The translations under genes and the position numbers were made by a program. A stretch of DNA of 34,943 nucleotides from CAZBQG01 sp964493945 (GTDB lineage: Bacteria; Pseudomonadota; Alphaproteobacteria; Rhodospirillales; UBA2165), in assembly GCA_964493945.1 (NCBI GenBank), contig CAZBQG010000009.1:1-34943 (forward strand), read 5' to 3'. Positions 24,891 to 32,758 of this stretch are shown here, piece by piece (positions within the stretch are counted from its first letter, which is position 1; the number at the start of each line of letters is the position of its first letter). Under the pieces are notes generated by a model. It had not been told where the DNA came from. It ran no database searches and worked only from the letters and a program-made list of their open reading frames with translations.

Positions 24891-24919
24891 AAATTACCCT
24901 CCGAACCCCAGGCTGTCAA
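24891..24919 (-). promoter_or_regulatory. candidate sigma-70 promoter of rplU-rpmA
   Basis: On the minus strand a perfect TTGACA (plus 24914-24919) is spaced exactly 17 bases from TAATTT (plus 24891-24896). It lies between the flavin reductase stop and rplU, leaving a leader of about 45-50 bases before the L21 ATG. The -10 is only 3 of 6, so the call rests mainly on the -35 and spacing. Confidence 0.55.
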
Positions 24920-24943
24920 TCATTTTTCGCAGCCCTCCCCCGC

Positions 24944-25909
24944 TTAACCGTCTTCAGTAGCGCGATAAATCAGGGTGCGGAGGACCGATTTCAGCACATC
25001 CACCTCGTCATCCCCATAGCCCGCCGTTATTTCCGCCTCATAGCGGTCGGCCCGGCCCATCAGTTCATCGATTTTTTCGCCCCCCAAACCGGTCAGATAA
25101 ATATTCTGCTGGCCCCCCTCTTCGCGGAGCTCAACCAATCCGTCCAATTCCATCTGGCGGGCATTAGCCAGGGCTTCACCGGGCTCGGCAAAGATGCTGC
25201 GGGCCACCTGATCGATGTCTTTTCCGTCTTCCCCGGCGATGCGCGCCAGGGTGCGGGTCGTCGCCGGGGAAATACCGATAGCCTCCAATTCGCCATGAAA
25301 TGGACCGACCACATTTTCTCCGGCCCGGGTCAGCAAAGACACCAGCCGGTCCCCCATGACCCGTTCTTTTTCACCCTTGGCCTGGGGTATGGGCGGCGCC
25401 TTGACTTCCACTTGGGGATGGCGGGCGGGCACCCCATAGCGCCCGGCAACAAACAAAAGAGCCGGGCGCTCGGCATGATCGAAGCGCTCCACATGGCCCA
25501 CGAAAATCAAATGATCGCCCCCTTCATGGGTGATCTCGTTCCGGCATTCGAACCAGGCGACGCAGCCATCAATGAGCGGCGCGCCCGAGGCACCCAGGCT
25601 GTAATCCACGCCTTCGAACTTATCCTCCGCCGGGCGGGCGAAATGGTTGGAGATGTCCATCTGATCGGCACCCAGCACATTGATGGCGTAATAGCTGGCA
25701 TCTTTGAAGACGGGCAGGCTGGCGGCTTCCTTTTGCAGGCTCCACAGCACCAAGGGCGGATCAAGAGAGACCGAGGAGAAGGAATTGGCCGTCAGGCCGA
25801 CCAGGGATCCATCAGCCGCCTTCACCGTCACGACGGTAACACCCGTTGCGAACTGGCCCAGGCAATCGCGCAGGCGGCGCGCCTCGAAGGCTGGATCCTG
25901 TGTGTTCAT
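24944..25909 (-). CDS. flavin reductase with C-terminal MarR-like domain (HpaH reductase C1-like)
   Basis: This protein has 321 residues. Residues 10-165 are a flavin-reductase (HpaC/NTAB) domain: LGQFATGVTVVTVKAADGSLVGLTANSFSSVSLDPPLVLWSL-type sequence, FEGVDYSLGASGAPLIDG and HLIFVGHVERFD. Residues of about 185-315 resemble a MarR-type winged helix (VSLLTRAGENV, RQMELDGLVELREEG, YLTGLGGEKIDELM). The same architecture and length occur in the C1 reductase of Acinetobacter p-hydroxyphenylacetate hydroxylase, where the C-terminal domain gates the reductase in response to substrate. Such enzymes supply reduced flavin to a separate monooxygenase, which is not in the window. It lies upstream of rplU on the same strand and is divergent from the importer operon. 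Confidence 0.85.
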   Translation of the reverse strand: MNTQDPAFEARRLRDCLGQFATGVTVVTVKAADGSLVGLTANSFSSVSLDPPLVLWSLQKEAASLPVFKDASYYAINVLGADQMDISNHFARPAEDKFEGVDYSLGASGAPLIDGCVAWFECRNEITHEGGDHLIFVGHVERFDHAERPALLFVAGRYGVPARHPQVEVKAPPIPQAKGEKERVMGDRLVSLLTRAGENVVGPFHGELEAIGISPATTRTLARIAGEDGKDIDQVARSIFAEPGEALANARQMELDGLVELREEGGQQNIYLTGLGGEKIDELMGRADRYEAEITAGYGDDEVDVLKSVLRTLIYRATEDG

Positions 25910-26075
25910 GGTTCGCCCATTAATGATAGCCCCTGAAAGATGTTTTCTATTTCGCCGATCTGTACTTAAGTTATTTTGTTAGGCTTTGAAACTGATTTCA
26001 CCGTGAAGTGAATGACCGTCTATGGCTTTTGGCTGCCGGCTGGGGCATGTTTCATGTCTGATTCGGAGAACCGGA

Positions 26076-26816
26076 ATGTTCGAACTGGACGGGGTTTCAA
26101 AGAAATTCGGCCAGCTGCAGGCCTTGGATGATATCACGCTGAGCGTCCCCGGCGGCGGGACCACCGTGCTTATCGGGCCCAGCGGCTGCGGCAAATCCAC
26201 CCTCATCCGGATGATGATCGGTCTGGTCCAGCCCGATCAGGGGCGGGTATCCTTCGCCGGAAGCGCCGTGGACAGGGAAAGTGCTCCGGGCCTCCGCCGC
26301 CGCATGGGTTATGTGATCCAGGATGGTGGGTTGTTTCCCCATCTGACGGCGCACCAGAACGTCACGCTGATGGCCCGCTATCTGGGCAATGAGCCAAGCG
26401 GCATGGCCGAGCGCCTGGATGAAATCCGCCGCCTCACTCATTTCCCCGAAGATGGTCTGGACCGCTATCCGGTTCAGCTTTCCGGCGGCCAGCGCCAGAG
26501 GGTGAGCCTCATGCGGGCCTTGATGCTGAACCCGGATGTCCTGTTGCTGGACGAGCCCCTGGGCGCCCTTGACCCCGTAATCCGTCATGATCTGCAGGGC
26601 GAGCTGGCCGAGATATTTTCCAATCTGGGCAAGACCGTGGTGCTGGTCACCCATGATATAATTGAGGCCGGATTTTTCGGCGATTACGTCGTGCTTTTAC
26701 GCGATGGGAAGATTCTCCAGGCCGGCGGCATTAACGATCTCCTGGAACGCCCGGCCGATCCCTTCGTCGAACGCTTCGTCAATGCCCAGCGCAGCCTGGT
26801 GGGAGCGGCGTCATGA
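26076..26816 (+). CDS. ABC transporter ATP-binding subunit, OpuC/ProU (quaternary amine) type
   Basis: This 246-residue ATPase has Walker A GPSGCGKST (residues 34-42), Q loop VIQDGGLFPHLT, signature LSGGQRQRVSL and Walker B VLLLDEPLGALDP. The VIQDGGLFPH loop is characteristic of glycine betaine/choline/carnitine importers. The C-terminal CBS domains of osmoregulated OpuA/OpuCA are missing, so osmotic gating by CBS is not expected. ATG 26076 has GGAG about eight bases upstream; the open frame extends further but without family sequence. The stop overlaps the next gene by four bases. Confidence 0.88.
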   Translation: MFELDGVSKKFGQLQALDDITLSVPGGGTTVLIGPSGCGKSTLIRMMIGLVQPDQGRVSFAGSAVDRESAPGLRRRMGYVIQDGGLFPHLTAHQNVTLMARYLGNEPSGMAERLDEIRRLTHFPEDGLDRYPVQLSGGQRQRVSLMRALMLNPDVLLLDEPLGALDPVIRHDLQGELAEIFSNLGKTVVLVTHDIIEAGFFGDYVVLLRDGKILQAGGINDLLERPADPFVERFVNAQRSLVGAAS

Positions 26817-28309
26817 AGCGCGCGCTTACATTATTTGCCATTGCACTTATGTTCGTGCACGGCTGGGCCCATGCTCAGGAAAAACTGACCATTGGCTCGA
26901 AAAAATTCACCGAATCCGTGGTCCTGGGTGAAATCGCCGCCCATCTGATCGGCCAGAGCGGCACCAAACCCACCCACCGGCGCGAACTTGGCGGCACACG
27001 GGTATTATGGGAAGCCCTGCTTAAGGGCGATATCGATCTTTATCCCGAATATACCGGGACCATCACCGGCGAGATCATGAAGGGCAAGGGGCTCAAGACC
27101 GAAGCGGATATCCGCCAGGCTTTGGCCAAGCTGGGCATTCTCATGACGCGGCCCTTGGGCTTCAACAACACCTATGCCATCGGCATGAAGGAAGAGGTGG
27201 CGGAAAAATACAATATCCGGAACATTTCCGATCTGGCCCGCCATCCCGGATTGAAGCTCCGTTTCGGCAATGAATTCATGGACCGGGGCGATGGCTGGCT
27301 GGCGCTCCGTTCGCGCTATGGGTTGAGCAACGGCAACGCAAGGGGGCTGGATCACGATCTGGCCTACCGGGGGCTGGAAAGCGGCGATGTGGGGGCCATG
27401 GATGTCTATTCCACCGACGCCGAGATCGCCTATTACGGCCTGCGGGTTCTGAAGGACGATCTAAGCCATTTCCCGGTCTATAATTCGGTGATCCTTTACC
27501 GGGCCGATCTGGCCAAGCGCGCACCCGCCGCCGTCGTCGCCATCAAGCGCTTGGAAGGGCGCATCAATGGGGTGCGCATGTCGGGCATGAACGCCCAGGT
27601 GAAGATCAAGAAACAATCGGAATCCAGGACCGCCGCTGCCTTCCTGGCAGCCGAATTCAAGCTGGCGGTTTCCAGCACCGAAGTAAGCATGATGGACAGG
27701 TTCTGGCGCAACACCGCCGAACATCTGTGGCTGGTCGCCTTGTCGCTGGGCGCCGCCATTCTGGTTTCCATCCCGCTTGGCGTACTGGCCCAGCGCATGC
27801 CCCGGTTCGGCCAGGTGATCCTGGGCCTGGCCGGTATCTTGCAGACCATCCCGTCCCTGGCACTGTTCGTCTTCATGATCCCGCTTTTGGGCATCGGTGG
27901 GCCGCCAGCGGTGGTTGCCCTGTTCCTCTATAGCCTGCTGCCCATCATCCGCAACACCCATGCCGGGCTCAACGACATATCGCCCTCTGTCCGCCAATCG
28001 GCCGAAGCCTTGGGCCTGCCGCCCCTGGCCCGCTTAAGACTGGTAGAACTGCCCCTGGCGGCGCGCTCCATCCTAGCCGGCATAAAAACATCAGCGGTTA
28101 TAAACGTGGGAACGGCCACACTGGGCGCCCTGATAGGTGCGGGCGGTTATGGCCAGCCCATTTTGACCGGCATCCGGCTCGACGATATGGGGCTCATTTT
28201 GGAAGGCGCCGTCCCGGCGGCTGGTCTGGCCCTTCTGGCGCAAGGTTTGTTCGAACTGGCCGAGCGCATCTTTATCGCCAAGGGGCTCCGCCTCAAACCC
28301 CAGGATTGA
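26813..28309 (+). CDS. fused substrate-binding protein and permease, OpuC/ProX-ProW type
   Basis: This protein has 498 residues. A signal peptide (cleavage after AHA, about residue 21) is followed by an OpuAC/ProX-like binding domain (about 22-290; LTIGSKKFTESVVLGEI, DLYPEYTGT, DVYSTDAEIAYYGL). A membrane permease domain comes next (about 300-490), with the EAA loop EALGLPPLARLRLVELPLA. Fused permease-binding proteins of this class (OpuFB, BilEB, EgtU) have, as I recall, the permease first; here the binding domain is first. The cargo is probably a small quaternary or cationic amine. Glycine betaine, choline or ergothioneine cannot be told apart by eye. It overlaps the ATPase gene by four bases and ends three bases from the convergent ocd-like gene. 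Confidence 0.87.
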   Translation: MKRALTLFAIALMFVHGWAHAQEKLTIGSKKFTESVVLGEIAAHLIGQSGTKPTHRRELGGTRVLWEALLKGDIDLYPEYTGTITGEIMKGKGLKTEADIRQALAKLGILMTRPLGFNNTYAIGMKEEVAEKYNIRNISDLARHPGLKLRFGNEFMDRGDGWLALRSRYGLSNGNARGLDHDLAYRGLESGDVGAMDVYSTDAEIAYYGLRVLKDDLSHFPVYNSVILYRADLAKRAPAAVVAIKRLEGRINGVRMSGMNAQVKIKKQSESRTAAAFLAAEFKLAVSSTEVSMMDRFWRNTAEHLWLVALSLGAAILVSIPLGVLAQRMPRFGQVILGLAGILQTIPSLALFVFMIPLLGIGGPPAVVALFLYSLLPIIRNTHAGLNDISPSVRQSAEALGLPPLARLRLVELPLAARSILAGIKTSAVINVGTATLGALIGAGGYGQPILTGIRLDDMGLILEGAVPAAGLALLAQGLFELAERIFIAKGLRLKPQD

Positions 28310-28312
28310 TTC

Positions 28313-29254
28313 TCAGATTTCGTGGCCCACCCCTTCGGCCAGGGCCTTTTCCAGGATCAGTTTACCGAAGGCCACATCTTCAAAAGCCAGCCCCAATGAA
28401 TAAAACAAGGTGATCTGATCGGCCCCGGTGCGGCCCGGCCAGTTGCCTTCGACCACGGCGCCCAATTCGCCGATCTGATCCCACTCCATTTTGCCACCTT
28501 CGACCAGTTCGATCAGGGCGCGGGCTTCCAACTGGGCCTGGATCAATTGATCCGTGATCACGTTATCGGCACGCAATACGACCGCATCATCGATTTCGCG
28601 CCGGTTGGCCTGGTTGGCCCCCACCGCATTGACATGGGTGCCGGGCGCCAGCCAATCTCCAAACAATAATGGCTCGGACGAATTGGTCGTGATGGTCACC
28701 ACTTCGGCGCCCTCCACGCAGGCCTGGGCACTTTCCGCCGTCTCCACTTCTTGCCCCAACTCTTCGCTCATCTTGGCGGCAAAAGCTTCGCGGTTTTCGG
28801 GTGTCCTGGAATAGACGGTGATTTTTTCGATGGGCCGGACGGCGACCACGGCGCGCATTTGATCGGGCGCCGTCTTCCCAGTACCGATGACCGCCAGGCT
28901 GAAAGCGTCTTCCCGGGCCATATATTTGGTGGCAACGCCGGAGGCGGCCCCCGTCCGCGTCGTCGACAGCCAGCCGCATTCGATCAGGGCGATCAGCTTC
29001 TTGTCGGCGAATGACAACAAATTAAGCATGTTGTAGCCGATGGGCGGCGCATAGGCCCGATAACCAAAGATATCATCGCCGGGCAGCGCCGCGGCCATCA
29101 CATTGAGCGTGCTGCGCGGCAAATTCAGCCTTCGCCTCGGCATATTGTCGGTGGAGGCTTCGCTCCAGCGGGCGAATTCCCGCTCCAGCGCGGTGATCGC
29201 GTCATTGATATCGACCAGACTTTTGACGTCGTCCACGCTTAGGTAATGGACCAT
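28313..29254 (-). CDS. ornithine cyclodeaminase / mu-crystallin family protein
   Basis: This 313-residue protein matches the OCD/mu-crystallin family of NAD(P)-binding enzymes. They act as ornithine cyclodeaminases, alanine dehydrogenases or ketimine reductases. Family features include TRTGAASGVATKYMAR (about residues 98-113), a nucleotide-binding AVIGTGKTA with lysine where glutamine is common, and VNAVGANQANRREID near the substrate site. GGGAGG just before the ATG is a strong ribosome binding site. It is convergent with the importer (three bases between stops) and divergent from the RutB-like gene. Which reaction it performs cannot be read from the sequence; a role on the imported amine or a cyclic imine is inference. 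Confidence 0.87.
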   Translation of the reverse strand: MVHYLSVDDVKSLVDINDAITALEREFARWSEASTDNMPRRRLNLPRSTLNVMAAALPGDDIFGYRAYAPPIGYNMLNLLSFADKKLIALIECGWLSTTRTGAASGVATKYMAREDAFSLAVIGTGKTAPDQMRAVVAVRPIEKITVYSRTPENREAFAAKMSEELGQEVETAESAQACVEGAEVVTITTNSSEPLLFGDWLAPGTHVNAVGANQANRREIDDAVVLRADNVITDQLIQAQLEARALIELVEGGKMEWDQIGELGAVVEGNWPGRTGADQITLFYSLGLAFEDVAFGKLILEKALAEGVGHEI

Positions 29255-29330
29255 GACTGCCTCCCATATGATTTTTCCCCAGCGGACGTCATATGCTAGA
29301 CTTTGCGCCTAAGCAAGAGGAGTGCCTGAA

Positions 29331-29984
29331 ATGACAGAGATCCTGAGCGAATTAACTGATCGCTTGAATCCCGCCCATACCGCCGTGGTGGTCATCGACA
29401 TGCAGAACGATTTCTGCGCCGAGGGGGGCTACCTGCACAATATGCGGGGCGTGGATATGAGCTCCAATGAACCCCTGGCCGGACGCATTATGAATTTGGT
29501 GGGCGCGGCCCGGGAAGCGGGCGCCATGGTCATCTGGATCAAGGCCAATTACGAACCCCGCTATCTGTCGGGCCAAGCATTGCTTAAGCGCCAATTGGGC
29601 GGCAACGAAAGTGTTTGCTGCGCGGGCGGAAGCTGGGGCTGGGATTTCTACAAGGTAGAGGCCGCCCCCGACGAATGGGTGATCGAGAAACATACCTATT
29701 CAGGATTTGCCGGCACGGAGCTTGACCGCATACTCCACCACAACGGAATCAAGAGCCTGGTCTTCACCGGCGTCGCCACCAATGTCTGCGTCGAAAGCAC
29801 GCTGCGCGACGGTTATTTCGCCGGATATTACATCTTCATGCCGGAGGATTGCGTCGGATCGGCGGCCCAGGACCTGCACGAAGCCACCATCAAAAATGTG
29901 CAGGTCTATCTGGGCGAGGTGGCCCCATCGCCTGAAATCATGGAGGTCTGGGCGGACGCCGGGCAATTGCGCGAAGCTGGCTAA
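29331..29984 (+). CDS. isochorismatase-family cysteine hydrolase, RutB-like
   Basis: This 217-residue protein has the isochorismatase-like fold with the triad D23 (VVVIDMQNDFC), K120 (VIEKHTYSGF) and C153 (GVATNVCVESTLRDG). Its pattern strongly recalls RutB, the ureidoacrylate amidohydrolase: GGYL and GVDMS near the N-terminus, GSWGWDF, YSGFAGTELDRIL and VCVESTLRDGYF. The ATG at 29331 has GAGGAG eight bases upstream; an in-frame GTG at 29322 lies inside that ribosome binding site. No rutA-type monooxygenase is nearby, so amide or carbamoyl cleavage of some other compound is as likely as uracil degradation. It precedes the SpmAB fusion by five bases. Confidence 0.88.
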   Translation: MTEILSELTDRLNPAHTAVVVIDMQNDFCAEGGYLHNMRGVDMSSNEPLAGRIMNLVGAAREAGAMVIWIKANYEPRYLSGQALLKRQLGGNESVCCAGGSWGWDFYKVEAAPDEWVIEKHTYSGFAGTELDRILHHNGIKSLVFTGVATNVCVESTLRDGYFAGYYIFMPEDCVGSAAQDLHEATIKNVQVYLGEVAPSPEIMEVWADAGQLREAG

Positions 29985-29989
29985 CCAAT

Positions 29990-31300
29990 ATGAACGGTAT
30001 CTTCTTCGCCATCGTCTTCATCGCCTTCGCGGTGGCGGGCTGGCGCCAAACCCAGTGGGTTAATACAGGCGTCGGTGCAAAATCGCCCATGGATGCGCTG
30101 GGCACTTCCATGATCGAGGCGGCAAGCGCATCGGTTACATTGGCCATCGGGCTGGTCGGTGTCATGGCGCTTTTTCTGGGGCTGATGAAGGTGGCCGAGG
30201 GGGGTGGTCTTTTGGTCATCATCGCCCGCGCCGTCCGCCCCCTGATGCAGCGCCTGTTTCCCGACGTGCCACCAGATCACCCGGCCATGGGGGCCATGAT
30301 CCTCAATATGTCGGCCAATATTTTGGGTCTGGGCAACGCCGCCACTCCCTTCGGCATCCGGGCCATGCAGGAGCTGGACAAACTGAACCCCCATAAGGGC
30401 ACGGCGACCAACGCCATGGCTTTGTTTTTGGCCATCAACACATCTTCCGTAACCTTGTTGCCGACCGGCGTCATCGCGCTACGCGCGGCGGCGGGCTCGA
30501 CCGATCCGGCGGCCATCGTGCCCACCACCCTGGTGGCCACCATCTGTTCGACCACCGTCGCTATCATAACCGCCAAATTCTGTCAGCGTTTCTGGCCCGT
30601 GGGAGAGGCAAAAGACGCCGTGGCCCAACCGGGCGCCGCCGGGGAAGAAGAATTCGAAGGCCCGCCGTCGGACGAGTTGGACACCGAAGGCGCCGATCTG
30701 GCCTATCCGGCATGGGTCTCCGTGGCTTTACTGGGCGCGATCCTGGCGCTCGTTCCTTTGACCGTTTTTTTCGGACGCACCATCGCGCCCTGGATCATTC
30801 CGGGCCTGATGGTGGGCTTGCTGGGTTTTGGCGTTTTGCGCCGGGTGCCGGTCTATGAGGCGTTCGTCGATGGGGCCCGCGAAGGTTTTCAGGTGGCCTT
30901 GCGCATTATTCCTTATCTGGTGGCCATCCTGGTAGCCGTCGCCATGTTCCGGGCCAGCGGCGCCATGGCTATTCTGGTCTCGCCCCTCTCCGTCATCACC
31001 GGCCCCATCGGCCTGCCCGCCGAGGCCCTGCCCATGGCCCTTTTGCGGCCCCTTTCGGGTTCCGGCGCCTATGGCATTCTGGCATCGCTTATAAATGATC
31101 CAGCCATCGGCCCGGACAGCTATACGGGCATTTTGATCAGCACCCTGCAGGGCTCGACGGAAACCACATTTTACGTATTGGCGGTCTATTTCGGCGCGGT
31201 CCAGGTACGCCGTATCCGCCACGCATTGGTCGCCGGCCTGAGCGCCGATCTGGCCGGCATCGCCGCAGCCGCCGCCATCGTCGCGCTGCTGTTTGGCTAG
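29990..31300 (+). CDS. SpmA-SpmB fusion, nucleoside-recognition (Gate) domain membrane protein
   Basis: This 436-residue membrane protein combines two Gate domains that in spore-formers are separate SpmA and SpmB. The first half (1-200) has NMSANILGLGNAATPFGIRAMQELDKLN and NTSSVTLLPTGVIALRAAAG, the SpmA signature. An acidic linker (about 205-240; GEEEFEGPPSDELDTEG) follows. The second half (about 243-436) has SGAMAILVSPLS, LPMALLRPLSGSGAYGI and STETTFYVLAVYFGAVQVRR, the SpmB signature. The organism is a Gram-negative that should not sporulate, so the name says little. Transport or gating of a nucleoside-like or other small molecule is inferred from the Gate fold. It is probably co-transcribed with the RutB-like gene. 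Confidence 0.88.
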   Translation: MNGIFFAIVFIAFAVAGWRQTQWVNTGVGAKSPMDALGTSMIEAASASVTLAIGLVGVMALFLGLMKVAEGGGLLVIIARAVRPLMQRLFPDVPPDHPAMGAMILNMSANILGLGNAATPFGIRAMQELDKLNPHKGTATNAMALFLAINTSSVTLLPTGVIALRAAAGSTDPAAIVPTTLVATICSTTVAIITAKFCQRFWPVGEAKDAVAQPGAAGEEEFEGPPSDELDTEGADLAYPAWVSVALLGAILALVPLTVFFGRTIAPWIIPGLMVGLLGFGVLRRVPVYEAFVDGAREGFQVALRIIPYLVAILVAVAMFRASGAMAILVSPLSVITGPIGLPAEALPMALLRPLSGSGAYGILASLINDPAIGPDSYTGILISTLQGSTETTFYVLAVYFGAVQVRRIRHALVAGLSADLAGIAAAAAIVALLFG

Positions 31301-31442
31301 AGTATTTTCCGATCAAATGCGGTGGTTTTAGGTCTCCAAACTGGACATCTTTGACCTTTCCGTTCAGACCCTAATTGACCTGTCCAACAACTTCGTCGTA
31401 TCAGAAGTTTTTATCCCCATCGGCCTGAAGGGACCTGTACCA

Positions 31443-32222
31443 ATGGCCAAAAAGCCTGGCGACACGTTCCGGGAGGCGAATTATACGCCCGAAATGGTAG
31501 TCATCCCGCCGGGTGAATTCATGATGGGCGCGCCCATGAATGACGAAGAAAGTGAGCGTTTTGAAAGCCCCCAACACCGAGTTGAGATCGCCTATCCGAT
31601 AGCTCTCGGGAAATACGCGGTAACCTTTGAGGAATTTAATCATTTTGTTCTGGTTTCGGGATACCGCCATGAGCCGGAAGATAATGGTTGGGGCCGAGGG
31701 AAGCGTCCGGTTGTCAACGTTAGCTGGGAGGATGCGCAGGCCTATGTGGAATGGCTCAGCGCGGAGACAGGTGGGAAATACCGCTTGCCTTCGGAATCGG
31801 AATGGGAATATGCGTGCCGGTCCGGGACGACGACGTCTTTTTATTTTGGAGAAGAGATACAATGGGACCAGGCGAATTACGCCAGCATATCCGCTGATGG
31901 CTCTGTTGGTAGGGGAGAGTATCGAAAAAAGACGATAACCGTGGGCACGTTTCCAGCGAACGGATTTGGGCTTCATGAAATGCATGGGAACGTGAGCGAA
32001 TGGGTAGCGGACTGTTGGAATGAAAGTTACGAGGGGGCTCCCCAGGATGGAAGCACTTGGCTATCAGGTGATTGCTCTTTCCGCGTTCTCCGCGGGGGTT
32101 CCTGGTTCTTCAGACCGTGGGGCCTTCGCTCCTCGGTCCGCCTCAGGTATAACGCGGACTTCCGATCACATTTCTTCGGGTTTCGAGTTGCCCAAACGCT
32201 TGATACCAACTTGCACAAATAA
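31443..32222 (+). CDS. FGE-sulfatase-fold protein, cytoplasmic form
   Basis: This 259-residue protein shows MVVIPPGEFMMGAP, RPVVNVSWEDAQAYVEWLS, YRLPSESEWEYACR, GLHEMHGNVSEWVADCW and a final RVLRGGSWFFRPWGLRSSVRLRYN...GFRVAQ, the full FGE-sulfatase fold. The two copper-binding cysteines of true formylglycine-generating enzyme are missing in the GGSW region, so this is probably not a sulfatase activator. No signal peptide is visible. AAGGGA precedes the ATG by about ten bases. Its composition (50-55% GC by eye) is below its neighbours (65-70%), suggesting later acquisition. No sulfatase or partner gene is adjacent. Function is unknown. Confidence 0.83.
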   Translation: MAKKPGDTFREANYTPEMVVIPPGEFMMGAPMNDEESERFESPQHRVEIAYPIALGKYAVTFEEFNHFVLVSGYRHEPEDNGWGRGKRPVVNVSWEDAQAYVEWLSAETGGKYRLPSESEWEYACRSGTTTSFYFGEEIQWDQANYASISADGSVGRGEYRKKTITVGTFPANGFGLHEMHGNVSEWVADCWNESYEGAPQDGSTWLSGDCSFRVLRGGSWFFRPWGLRSSVRLRYNADFRSHFFGFRVAQTLDTNLHK

Positions 32223-32299
32223 ACATCGATTGTGACAGCCGCTTTTCCACAGAAAGCAGAAGTTCAAAAGCCAGATCAGATACACAAGGAAACAGTCAT

Positions 32300-32689
32300 A
32301 TGGTCAGATACCTTAATCCGGAGGGGATGCGGAAACCGGGCGCCCATTACAGCCAAGCCACCGAAGTACAACCAGGTTCACGGTATCTATTTGTCGCCGG
32401 TCAGACCGGGCGCCTGCCCAACGATACGATCCGCGTTGGCATCGATGATCAGGCCGAGCAGGCACTGAGAAACCTCCAATCCGTTTTGGAAGCCGCCGGC
32501 ATGGGGCTTGAAGATTTGGTCGACACCACCGCGTATCTCGTCAACCGGGATCATACAGCGGCCCTCCAGCGGGCCCAGGAAAAGGTCTTGGGCGATATCA
32601 AGCCACCCAACACCGTCCTCTGCGTTGCCAGTCTCACCCATCCCGAATATTTGATCGAGATCCACGCCGTCGCTGCAAAAAAGCCATAA
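32300..32689 (+). CDS. Rid-family protein (YjgF/YER057c/UK114), non-RidA type
   Basis: This 129-residue protein matches the Rid family: FVAGQTGRLPND, IDDQAEQALRNLQSVLEAAGMGLEDLVDTTAYLV, and a C-terminal YLIEIHAVAAKK. True RidA enzymes that hydrolyse reactive enamines need an arginine (R105 in Salmonella). The aligned residue here is N104 (KPPNTVLCV), so 2-aminoacrylate deaminase activity is not expected. RutC, a Rid-family member of the pyrimidine pathway, is one alternative relative. AAGGA lies nine bases before the ATG. It stands between the FGE-fold gene and the inverted-repeat element. Confidence 0.88.
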   Translation: MVRYLNPEGMRKPGAHYSQATEVQPGSRYLFVAGQTGRLPNDTIRVGIDDQAEQALRNLQSVLEAAGMGLEDLVDTTAYLVNRDHTAALQRAQEKVLGDIKPPNTVLCVASLTHPEYLIEIHAVAAKKP

Positions 32690-32758
32690 GCGAGAACTAG
32701 ATGTGAGTTCTCACGAGGTTGTTCATTCGGCCCAACACCATTGTAATTCCCAGCCAGC

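Noticed and set aside
29331..29984. Calling the isochorismatase-family protein rutB outright.
   Set aside because: The residues fit RutB well, but rutA and the other rut genes are absent from the window, so the substrate is open.
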